Assembly: GCA_041746855.1 (NCBI GenBank)
Contig: JBGTGG010000170.1
Coordinates: forward strand, 1 to 11,559
From: JBGTGG01 sp041746855
GTDB lineage: Bacteria; Bacteroidota; Bacteroidia; Cytophagales; Cyclobacteriaceae
Direction of reading: 5' to 3'
Length of the DNA: 11,559 nt
The notes below the pieces were generated by a model. The model searched no databases. It had not been told where the DNA came from and was given only the letters and a program-made list of their open reading frames with translations. Below are positions 1 through 6,121 of this stretch, one piece after another; position 1 is the first letter of the stretch; each line of letters begins with the position of its first letter. Position numbers and translations under genes: made by a program.

Positions 1-33
1 CACAATATATCGAAATGGTTTTAACCATTTACA
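1..33. repeat. Composite hairpin repeat, copy A (cut by window start)
   Basis: This is the right end of the repeat seen complete at 1499-1604. It holds the third hairpin, AAATGGTT (13-20), loop TT, AACCATTT (23-30), preceded by ACAATATATCG and followed by ACAA. Bases 2-34 match copy B essentially base for base. The first two hairpins, if present, lie before the window. It ends 28 bp past the stop codon of the minus-strand gene at 59-856. Confidence 0.8.
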
Positions 34-58
34 AATTTTTAACCATCGTTGGATGTAA

Positions 59-856
59 TCACGAACAACCTCCACATCCCCCACAACCACTGCAACCACT
101 GCAACCTGAATCAGCACTACAGCCGCTTCCTCCACCAGCACTACCCGCACTATCAAATGCTCCATCAAATGAATCTGAGTGATCTCCATAAAACGTAAAA
201 CAACCACTGCAACCAGCGCTATACCCTTTATCGTTTCGTTCAAGTTCTTTGCTTAATTCTTTATCAATTTCTTTCAGAAGCTCAAACTCCAGTCCCCTGA
301 TCAAAAATACATTTCCGCCAATCCGTTTTAGAATCGCAAGGGCTTTTCTCTTATCGGCATGCATGATATTCGGAAGTTCAGTTTCCAATTGCTGTATCGC
401 CTGATCAATTTTAGTTCTAGCATACTCACCATCCGTTGTCAGTATGATCTTTCCTAGCATCATTCTAAAAAAATCAGTTTTGAAATATTTACGCATACCC
501 ACATTTTGAAGAAGTGCATCATGTACATAGCTTTTTATGCCATCGCCATTCTCGTAGACCAGCTTTACAAATTGATTGAACAATATTTCGATCTCCAAAT
601 TTTTTAAGAAAGGACTGAGAAAGGGAAATTCATGCAACTTGTGTTGATAGCGTGGAAGATTCTTGCCTGCTGTAACATATTTTAAAACGCGTATTGGATT
701 TCTCGGATGTGATTGAATCCTTTTTTCCTCAATCCGCAAGACTTTCTTTAAACATAAATCAGCTAGCGTCAACTTTAGCAGTTCCTTGTAAGTCGAATCC
801 TTATTTGCTCTAATCAAATGCGTTTCGGCAGGCGCTAGCTTTTCTAAAATTTCCAT
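59..856 (-). CDS. Uncharacterised protein with Gly/Ser/Cys-rich C-terminal tail (TIGR04222-like)
   Basis: The 265-residue product has two parts. Residues 1-210 are a charged, mostly helical region with no membrane segment or signal peptide. Residues 211-265 are a low-complexity Gly/Ser/Cys tail with eight cysteines: 216, 219, 246, then 252, 255, 258, 261 and 264 at exact three-residue spacing (CSG, CSG, CGG, CGG, CS). A tail of this sort next to a PF07173/COG4278-like gene recalls the TIGR04222 family, which has no known biochemical role. The N-terminal half may be a reduced version of that domain, but this is from memory and unproven. The start codon lies inside the end of the upstream gene (13 bp overlap), so translation is probably coupled. 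A weak AGGA lies 11 bases before the ATG. The tail could bind metal, form disulfides or be modified after translation, but no function can be assigned. Confidence 0.8.
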   Translation of the reverse strand: MEILEKLAPAETHLIRANKDSTYKELLKLTLADLCLKKVLRIEEKRIQSHPRNPIRVLKYVTAGKNLPRYQHKLHEFPFLSPFLKNLEIEILFNQFVKLVYENGDGIKSYVHDALLQNVGMRKYFKTDFFRMMLGKIILTTDGEYARTKIDQAIQQLETELPNIMHADKRKALAILKRIGGNVFLIRGLEFELLKEIDKELSKELERNDKGYSAGCSGCFTFYGDHSDSFDGAFDSAGSAGGGSGCSADSGCSGCSGCGGCGGCS

Positions 857-1350
857 TTCTTAAAAAATCCTGGTTTAGGTACTACCCAATTCGTGTGCAA
901 ATTGACACGGGAGAATCTGATCTGCCCGAATCTAATTTTGCTAGATGGCCAAATATCTATAGGCGGTTCATTGTCAAAAATTGATCGATATAATTCTTTG
1001 GTTGATTCATACCAATTCGTGTACTTCGTTTTTTCACTTTCCCCACCGCTGGTAGGTCCATGATGAATTGCTTTTTCAAGCGTATTCTTACAGAAGTCTG
1101 TCCAGTAAGATTCTGTGTAAATTAAATGCAAATGCCAAACCTGATCTACCTGGTCTGAAGGTGTTAAGGGGTGCGTGGTTATACAATTTAGAAACATGAA
1201 TTTTTTATATTCGAAGACCGCTCTTATCGCAAACTCAAGCGGCCATGAGTTTTCTCTGGCCAATCGATCTGTAAACGAAAACTCAGCATTTGGATCACTT
1301 ATCTCAAAGCTCTTCACGCGTTCCCATAATTCTTGATCATCTCTTTTCAT
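844..1350 (-). CDS. Glycine-rich-domain-containing-protein-like (COG4278/PF07173-type) small protein
   Basis: A 168-residue soluble protein without signal peptide or membrane helix. Its strongest feature is at residues 63-83: TPS, then VDQVWHLHLIYTESYW (68-83), containing H73 and H75. This is followed by HHGPT at 96-100. The form VDxxWHxH..T..Y is the hallmark I associate with GRDP-like proteins (PF07173; bacterial COG4278), whose function is unknown in bacteria. The clustered histidines suggest a metal site, which is inference. It is the first gene of a two-gene minus-strand unit: its TAG at 844-846 lies inside the gene for the Cys-rich-tail protein. No Shine-Dalgarno is visible before the ATG at 1348-1350. 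The upstream spacer (1351-1498) holds an 8-bp inverted repeat at 1453-1478. Confidence 0.85.
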   Translation of the reverse strand: MKRDDQELWERVKSFEISDPNAEFSFTDRLARENSWPLEFAIRAVFEYKKFMFLNCITTHPLTPSDQVDQVWHLHLIYTESYWTDFCKNTLEKAIHHGPTSGGESEKTKYTNWYESTKELYRSIFDNEPPIDIWPSSKIRFGQIRFSRVNLHTNWVVPKPGFFKKWKF

Positions 1351-1452
1351 TAATTGTACTAACGTTTCTGAGTCACAAGGTTAAATTAATTTAGGTTGAT
1401 GACGCGTTTCCCAGAAGCTAAGTTAGTCAATTTGATTGGTGACATTCTGTTG

Positions 1453-1478
1453 CCAACCAAATAAATTCTATTGGTTGG
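1453..1478. repeat. Inverted repeat upstream of the COG4278-like gene
   Basis: CCAACCAA (1453-1460) and TTGGTTGG (1471-1478) form a perfect 8-bp inverted repeat around a 10-base AT-rich loop. It lies about 100 bp before the start codon at 1350, between the gene and composite repeat copy B. It could be an operator or an RNA hairpin. No T-run follows it on the minus strand, so it is not a standard terminator. Confidence 0.5.
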
Positions 1479-1498
1479 AATCTATGCAGCTCATTTGC

Positions 1499-1604
1499 AA
1501 AACCGTTAAAACGGTTTTTAATTGCAATTCACATACATAGCCCACGGTTTAAAACCGTGGGCTATGTATCGACAATATATCGAAATGGTTTTAACCATTT
1601 ACAA
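1499..1604. repeat. Composite three-hairpin repeat, copy B (REP-like)
   Basis: Three perfect inverted repeats in a row. Hairpin 1: AAAACCGTT (1499-1507), AA, AACGGTTTT (1510-1518). Hairpin 2: an 18-base arm ATACATAGCCCACGGTTT (1533-1550), one A, and its exact complement (1552-1569). Hairpin 3: AAATGGTT (1583-1590), TT, AACCATTT (1593-1600). Copy C at 2082-2187 has the same order and orientation. The stems are conserved between copies, while the spacer between hairpins 1 and 2 differs. It begins right beyond the transposase stop codon (1605-1607). This is the layout expected of REP-type repeats served by a RAYT transposase. Confidence 0.85.
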
Positions 1605-2045
1605 CTATTTTCCATCGTCTTGAAAGCCGTATACCTTTAAGAAAGAATCAAACTCCTGCTGAAATGTTTTAGCTTGATGGTGCTGTTTCTGTCCTTTTAT
1701 ATACTGAAACACTTTCTCAAGAACCGACTCCGACACAGAGTAAGCAGCATATCCGGTTTGCCATGAAAATTTATCCTGAATTAAATTGCTTTGATTAATA
1801 TAATGAGAACTACTGCCTTTTATCTGTTTGATAACCTCTGCAATTGACTTTTGAGGATTCAACAAAAAAAGAACATGAATATGGTCGGGCATCCCGTTGA
1901 TTATTCGAACAGGACAACCAAAATCCCGCAATTGTCTGTCGATATATTGATGGACTTTCTTTTCAATATCCGGGTTGATTATTGGCATTCTGTCTTTTGT
2001 TGCCCAGATGGCATGTATCCAAATTTTATTGAATGAATGTGGCAT
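1605..2045 (-). CDS. IS200/RAYT-like HUH (Y1) transposase
   Basis: A 146-residue single-domain Y1 transposase (PF01797) that cuts and rejoins single-stranded DNA at hairpins through a tyrosine-DNA link. The HUH metal-binding pair lies in PDHIHVLF (H55, H57). The catalytic tyrosine is predicted as Y115 in QYIKGQ, with Q119 four residues on as the usual partner (YxxxQ). The N-terminal strand FNKIWIHAIWATKDR is typical. As I recall them, Bacteroidota relatives usually carry a longer C-terminus (an EYDE.YL-type segment). Here the protein stops soon after FLKVYGF, and the TAG lies directly against composite repeat copy B, so a short C-terminal loss is possible. All catalytic residues remain, so it may be active. 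It is flanked on both sides by its probable substrate repeats. The ATG is at 2043-2045. Confidence 0.92.
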   Translation of the reverse strand: MPHSFNKIWIHAIWATKDRMPIINPDIEKKVHQYIDRQLRDFGCPVRIINGMPDHIHVLFLLNPQKSIAEVIKQIKGSSSHYINQSNLIQDKFSWQTGYAAYSVSESVLEKVFQYIKGQKQHHQAKTFQQEFDSFLKVYGFQDDGK

Positions 2046-2081
2046 AATAAAATTAATTTATTGCTAACGCAAATCAAAACA

Positions 2082-2187
2082 AAACCGTTAAAACGGTTTA
2101 ATTCATTGCCATCATACATAGCCCACGGTTTAAACCGTGGGCTATGTATGCGGAATATATATCAAAATGGTTTTAACCATTTACCAA
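2082..2187. repeat. Composite three-hairpin repeat, copy C (REP-like)
   Basis: Same order and orientation as copy B. Hairpin 1: AAACCGTT (2082-2089), AA, AACGGTTT (2092-2099). Hairpin 2: a perfect 36-base palindrome without loop, arms 2114-2131 and 2132-2149. Hairpin 3: AAATGGTT (2165-2172), TT, AACCATTT (2175-2182). The sequence before hairpin 3 (GGAATATATATC) differs from copies A and B. It lies between the paaN stop codon (2189-2191) and the transposase start (2045). On the minus strand hairpin 1 is followed by TTTTGTTTTG, so it could also end paaN transcripts. Confidence 0.85.
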
Positions 2188-2188
2188 C

Positions 2189-3856
2189 CTAACCTTTCAC
2201 CGGCTCCCGATGCCCAACCCAAGTAAACCGCTTCGTTACATACTCCGGATTCGTAAAGCTCGCATTGCCGGATGGGTTTCCGCCTGTTACATGAAAATCA
2301 GAAAACGCTGCGTTTTGGTTCATGTAAATTCCTCCCGTAAGATTAAACGAAACAGGAGTTGCGGCTAAACTCATTTCATCGCCAATCTTACCTTTCACTT
2401 CATCATTGGTAACATACGCACCACACGAAATAGCACCGTGTGCAATTGCCATTTCTTTCGCAAGCGCAATAGACTCATCCGTATTTTTTGTTTTGATCAA
2501 TAATGCAATCGGGCCAAACAATTCCTTGCTATATACTTCTTTATTAGCAGCATCCACTTCGATTACAACAGGAGTAGCCACGCGAGCATTTTTAAACATC
2601 GGGTTTTCAAATGTTCTTGATTTCATCCACACTTTACCAGCAAAATCTTCCGCTTCCCGTACGCGTGAACCCGTCTTCGGATTTTGAATAGCCCCCAATA
2701 CAAATGGTCCTGCTTTTGGATTATCAATTAACCCATTAATATTCTCAACAAACTTCTGAGCAAACTCATCAAAAGAAACTTTTCCCGTAGGGGAATCAAT
2801 TCCGCCTTCCGGGATATAAAAATTCTGTGGCGCAGTACACATTTGTCCGCTGTATAAATTTACAGAGAACGCCAGGTTTGCTGCTACTTTATCTACATCT
2901 TCAACCGAATCCAAAATCACAGAATTCACGCCTGTCTTTTCCGTAAAAACAGTTTTACCGGGAAGTGCTTCCAGGTAACTTCCGAAAGCTGAGTTGCCTG
3001 TAAAATCAATCAGCTTAACATCGGGATGTTCGGCAAGTGCTTTCGTGTTCATGTCGTCAAAGGTATCTGCTCCCAACTGACAAATATTTGGATCCAGATT
3101 ATTTTCCGCGAGCACGTTTTGAATTTCTGCTACTACAATCGCAATCGGTAAGATCGCTCCCGGATGCGGTTTCACAATCACCGGATTTCCTGTAATCAAA
3201 CTCCCATAAATTCCCGTCACGGAATTCCATGTCGGAAAGGTTGAACATCCAATCACCACAGAAACCCCTTTCGGAACGGCTCGCCATTCTTTGTTGATCT
3301 GAAGATTATATTTTCCCATCGGCTTGTCCCACAATGCTTTTGCAGGAAAGCGTTGCAACTCTTCATAGCCAGCAGCGATAGCTTCCAGTGCACGATCCGC
3401 AGCATGTGGACCTGATGCCTGAAACGCCATCATATATCCTTGTCCGGTAGTGTGCATGGTCGCATACGCGATTTCGAAAAAACGGTTCTTCATCCGTTCC
3501 AACGATTCAATCAATATACCTGCACGATCTTGTGAAGAAATTTTGCGCCATTGATGAAATGCTTTCCCGGCATTTTGTACCAGCGTTTGTGGTTGGAAAA
3601 TCGGATAGGTAATTTTTAGTTCGTCCTGTAAATATGGACTCTCCTCCTGCCCTGCCCAGGCAGTTGGATTATCTTGTTTTAATTCCTCAAACTTTTTTCC
3701 GAGCATCGCCTGAAATTTATTTCGGCCGTCTTCATCGGCTTGCTCACCATAGACTTTCGGTGACGGGTGTTCCGGATAGGCAGCGTAAAATGTACGAGCG
3801 TGGAGGGCTTCAATAGCTTGATTTAATAGTGCTTTATGTTTTTCGAATAAATTCAT
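2189..3856 (-). CDS. paaN: Phenylacetic acid degradation protein PaaN (aldehyde dehydrogenase family)
   Basis: A 555-residue NAD(P)-dependent aldehyde dehydrogenase of the PaaN type (TIGR02288-like). It is expected to oxidise the semialdehyde made when the oxepin-CoA ring is opened in aerobic phenylacetyl-CoA catabolism. Visible landmarks are the N-terminal PaaN-specific region (1-90), the cofactor-binding stretch around GNPVIVKPHPGA (223-234), FTGNSAFG (285-292), the catalytic cysteine C340 in SGQMC, and KELFGP (444-449). The usual ALDH E-L-G-G segment is replaced by TEKTGVNS (305-312), with E306 as the candidate general base. There is no MaoC-type hydratase domain, unlike the ~680-residue PaaZ, so ring opening would need a separate hydratase. 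No other paa gene is in the window. The ATG has no clear Shine-Dalgarno, and its leader is a short-period repeat (3856-3880). Confidence 0.9.
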   Translation of the reverse strand: MNLFEKHKALLNQAIEALHARTFYAAYPEHPSPKVYGEQADEDGRNKFQAMLGKKFEELKQDNPTAWAGQEESPYLQDELKITYPIFQPQTLVQNAGKAFHQWRKISSQDRAGILIESLERMKNRFFEIAYATMHTTGQGYMMAFQASGPHAADRALEAIAAGYEELQRFPAKALWDKPMGKYNLQINKEWRAVPKGVSVVIGCSTFPTWNSVTGIYGSLITGNPVIVKPHPGAILPIAIVVAEIQNVLAENNLDPNICQLGADTFDDMNTKALAEHPDVKLIDFTGNSAFGSYLEALPGKTVFTEKTGVNSVILDSVEDVDKVAANLAFSVNLYSGQMCTAPQNFYIPEGGIDSPTGKVSFDEFAQKFVENINGLIDNPKAGPFVLGAIQNPKTGSRVREAEDFAGKVWMKSRTFENPMFKNARVATPVVIEVDAANKEVYSKELFGPIALLIKTKNTDESIALAKEMAIAHGAISCGAYVTNDEVKGKIGDEMSLAATPVSFNLTGGIYMNQNAAFSDFHVTGGNPSGNASFTNPEYVTKRFTWVGHREPVKG

Positions 3857-3930
3857 TGGTTGGTAGTTGGTAGTTGTTAGATTCTTGGTTCCAAGTTAAA
3901 GGTTTCAAGTTTATCGAGTCAATTCAAGAA
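3856..3930. repeat. Degenerate short-period intergenic repeats before paaN
   Basis: Beginning at the paaN start codon, the plus strand reads tandem TTGG/TAGTTGG units. The 12-mer TAGTTGGTAGTT at 3864-3875 recurs at 9944-9955. Next come two related units, GGTTCCAAGTTAAA and GGTTTCAAGTTTATCGAG. The second resembles the start of the inverted repeat at 8852-8914 (GGTTTAAAGTTACAAGTT, then ATCGAG). This is a dispersed low-complexity spacer type rather than a gene. Confidence 0.55.
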
Positions 3931-3943
3931 GCGGTAATCAGAA

Positions 3944-3967
3944 ATTAGAAATCAGCCAATTAGAAAT
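3944..3967. repeat. Short direct repeat ATTAGAAAT
   Basis: ATTAGAAAT occurs at 3944-3952 and again at 3959-3967. The second copy runs into the stop codon (3967-3969) of the DUF4197 gene. It is a small AT-rich direct repeat with no evident function. Confidence 0.4.
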
Positions 3968-4716
3968 TATTTAGCTCCGAAAACTTTCTTCAATAATTCT
4001 GTTGTTCGTTCCGCAGGATTGTCACGGATTTTTCCTTCCTCTTCCGCAATCAGTGTAAACAATCCTTCAATGGCTTTGTCGGTTGCGTATGCATCCAGTT
4101 CAGGATTTACTTTTTCAACCAGTGGAACTTTGTTATACGTGTTTACAATGTCACCATAATATTTAGTAGCGTTTACTTTGTTCAAAGAGTTTTTGATCAC
4201 CGGTTGAAACTTCTCCTTCAATTGCGCTGAAGTGGTGCGCATTAAATATTGTGTAGCGGCATCTTTATCGCCACGCAAAATGCTCCACGCATCCTGAATG
4301 GTCATCGATCTAATAGCGGTTATAAAAATAGGCTTGGCTTCTTTTGCAGCATCTTCTGCACCTCGGTTTAACGTCATCACAAATTTATCCACTTCACCGC
4401 CCAACCCCAGCTGACGAAGTTTGTCTTCCACTTTTTTCACTTCGGGTGGAAAGGGGATTTTTATCTTCGGGTTTTTAAAATATCCATCCAGTTGCGATGC
4501 CTGATCGGATCCTGTTGAAATTCCTTTTATCAATGCTTCCTTTAAACCTTCCGCCACTTCAGCGCTCGTCAGTTGATTTCCACCAAGGGTATTGCCTGCA
4601 TCATTGAGGGCTTGATTGATTTGTGCTGATGTGCACGCAACCATCAGTATAAAAGTCGTCAGACCACTCAAAGCGGTCAGACGGCTATTCCAATTTATTC
4701 CCATTATTCTCTTCAT
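3967..4716 (-). CDS. DUF4197 family exported protein
   Basis: A 249-residue protein from the ATG at 4714-4716; one codon upstream is TTG, and a second in-frame ATG four codons later is a possible alternative. It has a basic N-terminus, a hydrophobic stretch ending LMVAC and then TSAQ. This is either a weak lipobox with C28 as lipidated cysteine or a standard signal peptidase site, so periplasmic or outer-membrane anchored. Residues from about 49 to the end match DUF4197 (PF13852) along its length: LKEALIKGISTGSDQAS, then GYFKNPKIKIPFPP, LNRGAEDAA, ILRGDKDAATQYL, and the very typical GLFTLIAEEEGKIRDNP with a closing LLKKVFG. The molecular role is unknown. It starts 12 bp after the oxidase gene stop, so the two are probably co-transcribed. 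Confidence 0.9.
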   Translation of the reverse strand: MKRIMGINWNSRLTALSGLTTFILMVACTSAQINQALNDAGNTLGGNQLTSAEVAEGLKEALIKGISTGSDQASQLDGYFKNPKIKIPFPPEVKKVEDKLRQLGLGGEVDKFVMTLNRGAEDAAKEAKPIFITAIRSMTIQDAWSILRGDKDAATQYLMRTTSAQLKEKFQPVIKNSLNKVNATKYYGDIVNTYNKVPLVEKVNPELDAYATDKAIEGLFTLIAEEEGKIRDNPAERTTELLKKVFGAK

Positions 4717-4728
4717 CAATTTTCGTTT

Positions 4729-6003
4729 TTACTTCGTTAAACAATCCCGTGTAATCTCTTTAATATTTCTACAACCAGAAAGCCCCATTGTTAATTCAAA
4801 GTCGGCCATAAAGTTACGCAACACATCGCAAACTCCTTGCTGCCCGTTGATCGCCAATCCGTAAACATACGGCCTTCCAATGCAAACTCCCTTCGCGCCC
4901 ATTGCCAACGCTTTAAAAACATCCGCGCCACCGCGCACACCACTATCAAATAGTACCGGGATTTTTTCATTTATGGCCTCCACAATTCCCGGCAAGGCGT
5001 CAAAAGATCCGATGGCGCCATCTACTTGTCTGCCTCCGTGATTGGAAACAATGACCCCGTCCATTCCAAAGTCCATCGCTTTTCTTGCATCGTCAGGATG
5101 TTGAATTCCTTTCAAGACAATGGGAAGCCTGGTGTGTGCTCTTAAAAATTTAAGGTCTTCCCATGTTGTGGAGGGATTGGAGTAGGTGCCAATAAATTTC
5201 CGTACTGCTTTTACCGGCCTACCGGAACGAAGCTTGGAAAAAAAACCGTTGCCGGGATATCGCTTTACCATCTTGATCAATCCTAACAAGGATTGCATGG
5301 TAAGGTTTGATGCCGGGGACTCGCCCGCTTCTTCATCCATCATTTTTTGAAATACCGGATCGGATGTGTACTGCGCTATTCCTTTTCCTTCCAAAAAAGG
5401 TAAGTACGCCAAATCAAGATCGCGTGTACGCCATCCCAGCAGAGTAGTATCCAGCGTGACCGCGATGGCTTCGCAACCTGATTTTTCTGCACGCGCCACT
5501 AAACTAGCAACCAGATCATTTGATTTACTCCAGTATAATTGAAACCACTTTGGATTGTTTCCCATCACCGCTGCGGTGTCTTCCATAGCAACAGATGCCT
5601 GATTCGAAAAAATGTAAGGAATCTTAAGTGCGGAAGCCGCTCTTGCCACTGCTAAATCTGCATCGGGATGAGCCATCTCCAAAACACCGATGGGTGCTAT
5701 TAAAAAAGGCGTTTCATATTTTTTTCCAAACAGTTCAATACCAATGTCGCGCACACCCACGTCAACCAACATGCGGGGTATTATTTTATATCGATCAAAG
5801 GATTGCCGGTTGGCCAACATGGTTCCTTCAATGCCCGCACCACCCGCTATATAGGCAAAAGCCTGAGGGGTTAATTTCGTTTTTGCAATCTGTTCAAGTT
5901 GGGCAAGGTCGATTTTGATTTCAGATGTATGGCCCGCAAAACCACCGGTATAAATTTCCTTTTGCCGATCAACTGCAGAAGGGATTATTTTTGGCTCGGT
6001 CAT
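4729..6003 (-). CDS. FMN-dependent alpha-hydroxy-acid oxidase (lactate 2-monooxygenase-like)
   Basis: A 424-residue flavoenzyme of the LldD/glycolate oxidase family (PF01070, COG1304). It oxidises a 2-hydroxy acid such as L-lactate by hydride transfer to FMN, passing electrons to O2 or a carrier. I place the start at the ATG 6001-6003; a TTG seven codons upstream is less likely. Seen (numbered from this ATG): AYIAGGAG (50-57), PIGVLEMAHPDAD (104-116), FQLYW (154-158), LDTTLLGWRTRDLD (184-197), the FMN lysine in VLKGI (K298), the active-site SNHGGRQVDG (320-329) with base H322 and substrate-binding R325, DSGVRGG (353-359) and GRPYVYG (376-382). The segment around GIAQYTSDPVF resembles lactate 2-monooxygenase-type members, but the substrate cannot be fixed. 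It leads a two-gene unit with the DUF4197 gene. Confidence 0.92.
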   Translation of the reverse strand: MTEPKIIPSAVDRQKEIYTGGFAGHTSEIKIDLAQLEQIAKTKLTPQAFAYIAGGAGIEGTMLANRQSFDRYKIIPRMLVDVGVRDIGIELFGKKYETPFLIAPIGVLEMAHPDADLAVARAASALKIPYIFSNQASVAMEDTAAVMGNNPKWFQLYWSKSNDLVASLVARAEKSGCEAIAVTLDTTLLGWRTRDLDLAYLPFLEGKGIAQYTSDPVFQKMMDEEAGESPASNLTMQSLLGLIKMVKRYPGNGFFSKLRSGRPVKAVRKFIGTYSNPSTTWEDLKFLRAHTRLPIVLKGIQHPDDARKAMDFGMDGVIVSNHGGRQVDGAIGSFDALPGIVEAINEKIPVLFDSGVRGGADVFKALAMGAKGVCIGRPYVYGLAINGQQGVCDVLRNFMADFELTMGLSGCRNIKEITRDCLTK

Positions 6004-6025
6004 AATCTTCAATTTCAAGAACAAA

Positions 6026-6056
6026 CAAATTAGGATAAACTTTTCTATCCCCCAAA
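6026..6056 (-). promoter_or_regulatory. Candidate promoter for the alpha-hydroxy-acid oxidase gene
   Basis: On the minus strand TTTG (6056-6053) is followed after 20 bases by TAATTTG (6032-6026), one base short of the Bacteroidota -7 element TAnnTTTG. The spacing is right, and the start codon lies 22 bases further on. The -7 element is imperfect, so confidence is low. Confidence 0.3.
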
Positions 6057-6121
6057 GTCATTTTTTACTATTGATTGTTTGAATTGTATTATTATTTGCA
6101 ATTTGGCGCAAATCTTTAAGT

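Larger units (their letters stand above)
1499..2187 (-). mobile_element. Candidate RAYT/REP unit (IS200-like size)
   Basis: The Y1 transposase gene and its two flanking composite repeats span about 690 bp, close to the roughly 700 bp of an IS200 element. Unlike classic IS200, the same full three-hairpin block appears on both sides in direct orientation, and a third copy lies about 1.57 kb away beyond two unrelated genes. That pattern fits a REP-associated tyrosine transposase with dispersed target repeats better than a simple IS. No target duplication is expected for this enzyme class, and none is seen. The true element boundaries cannot be fixed from one window. Confidence 0.5.

Noticed and set aside
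31..50. Remnant of a second transposase 3' end next to copy A (ATTTTTAACCATCGT versus ATTTTCCATCGT at the transposase end)
   Set aside because: The likeness covers only about a dozen bases with a gap, and the TTTTTAACCAT part can come from hairpin 3 itself.
1533..1569. Hairpin 2 as a simple Rho-independent terminator
   Set aside because: No T-run follows the stem on either strand, and the same block sits with two further hairpins in each copy, which fits a REP-type repeat better.
1..2187. Three repeated blocks read as a CRISPR-like array
   Set aside because: The spacing (about 1570 and 580 bp) holds whole genes, the blocks are made of several palindromes, and no cas genes are present.
4629..4716. 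Firm lipoprotein call for the DUF4197 protein
   Set aside because: The box LMVAC has Met at -3, which is uncommon, and TSAQ just after it could be an ordinary cleavage site.
6071..6098. Promoter for cinA (TTG, then TATTATTTG or TATTTG)
   Set aside because: No arrangement gives both the TAnnTTTG form and a 19-21 base spacing, so it was not listed as a feature.
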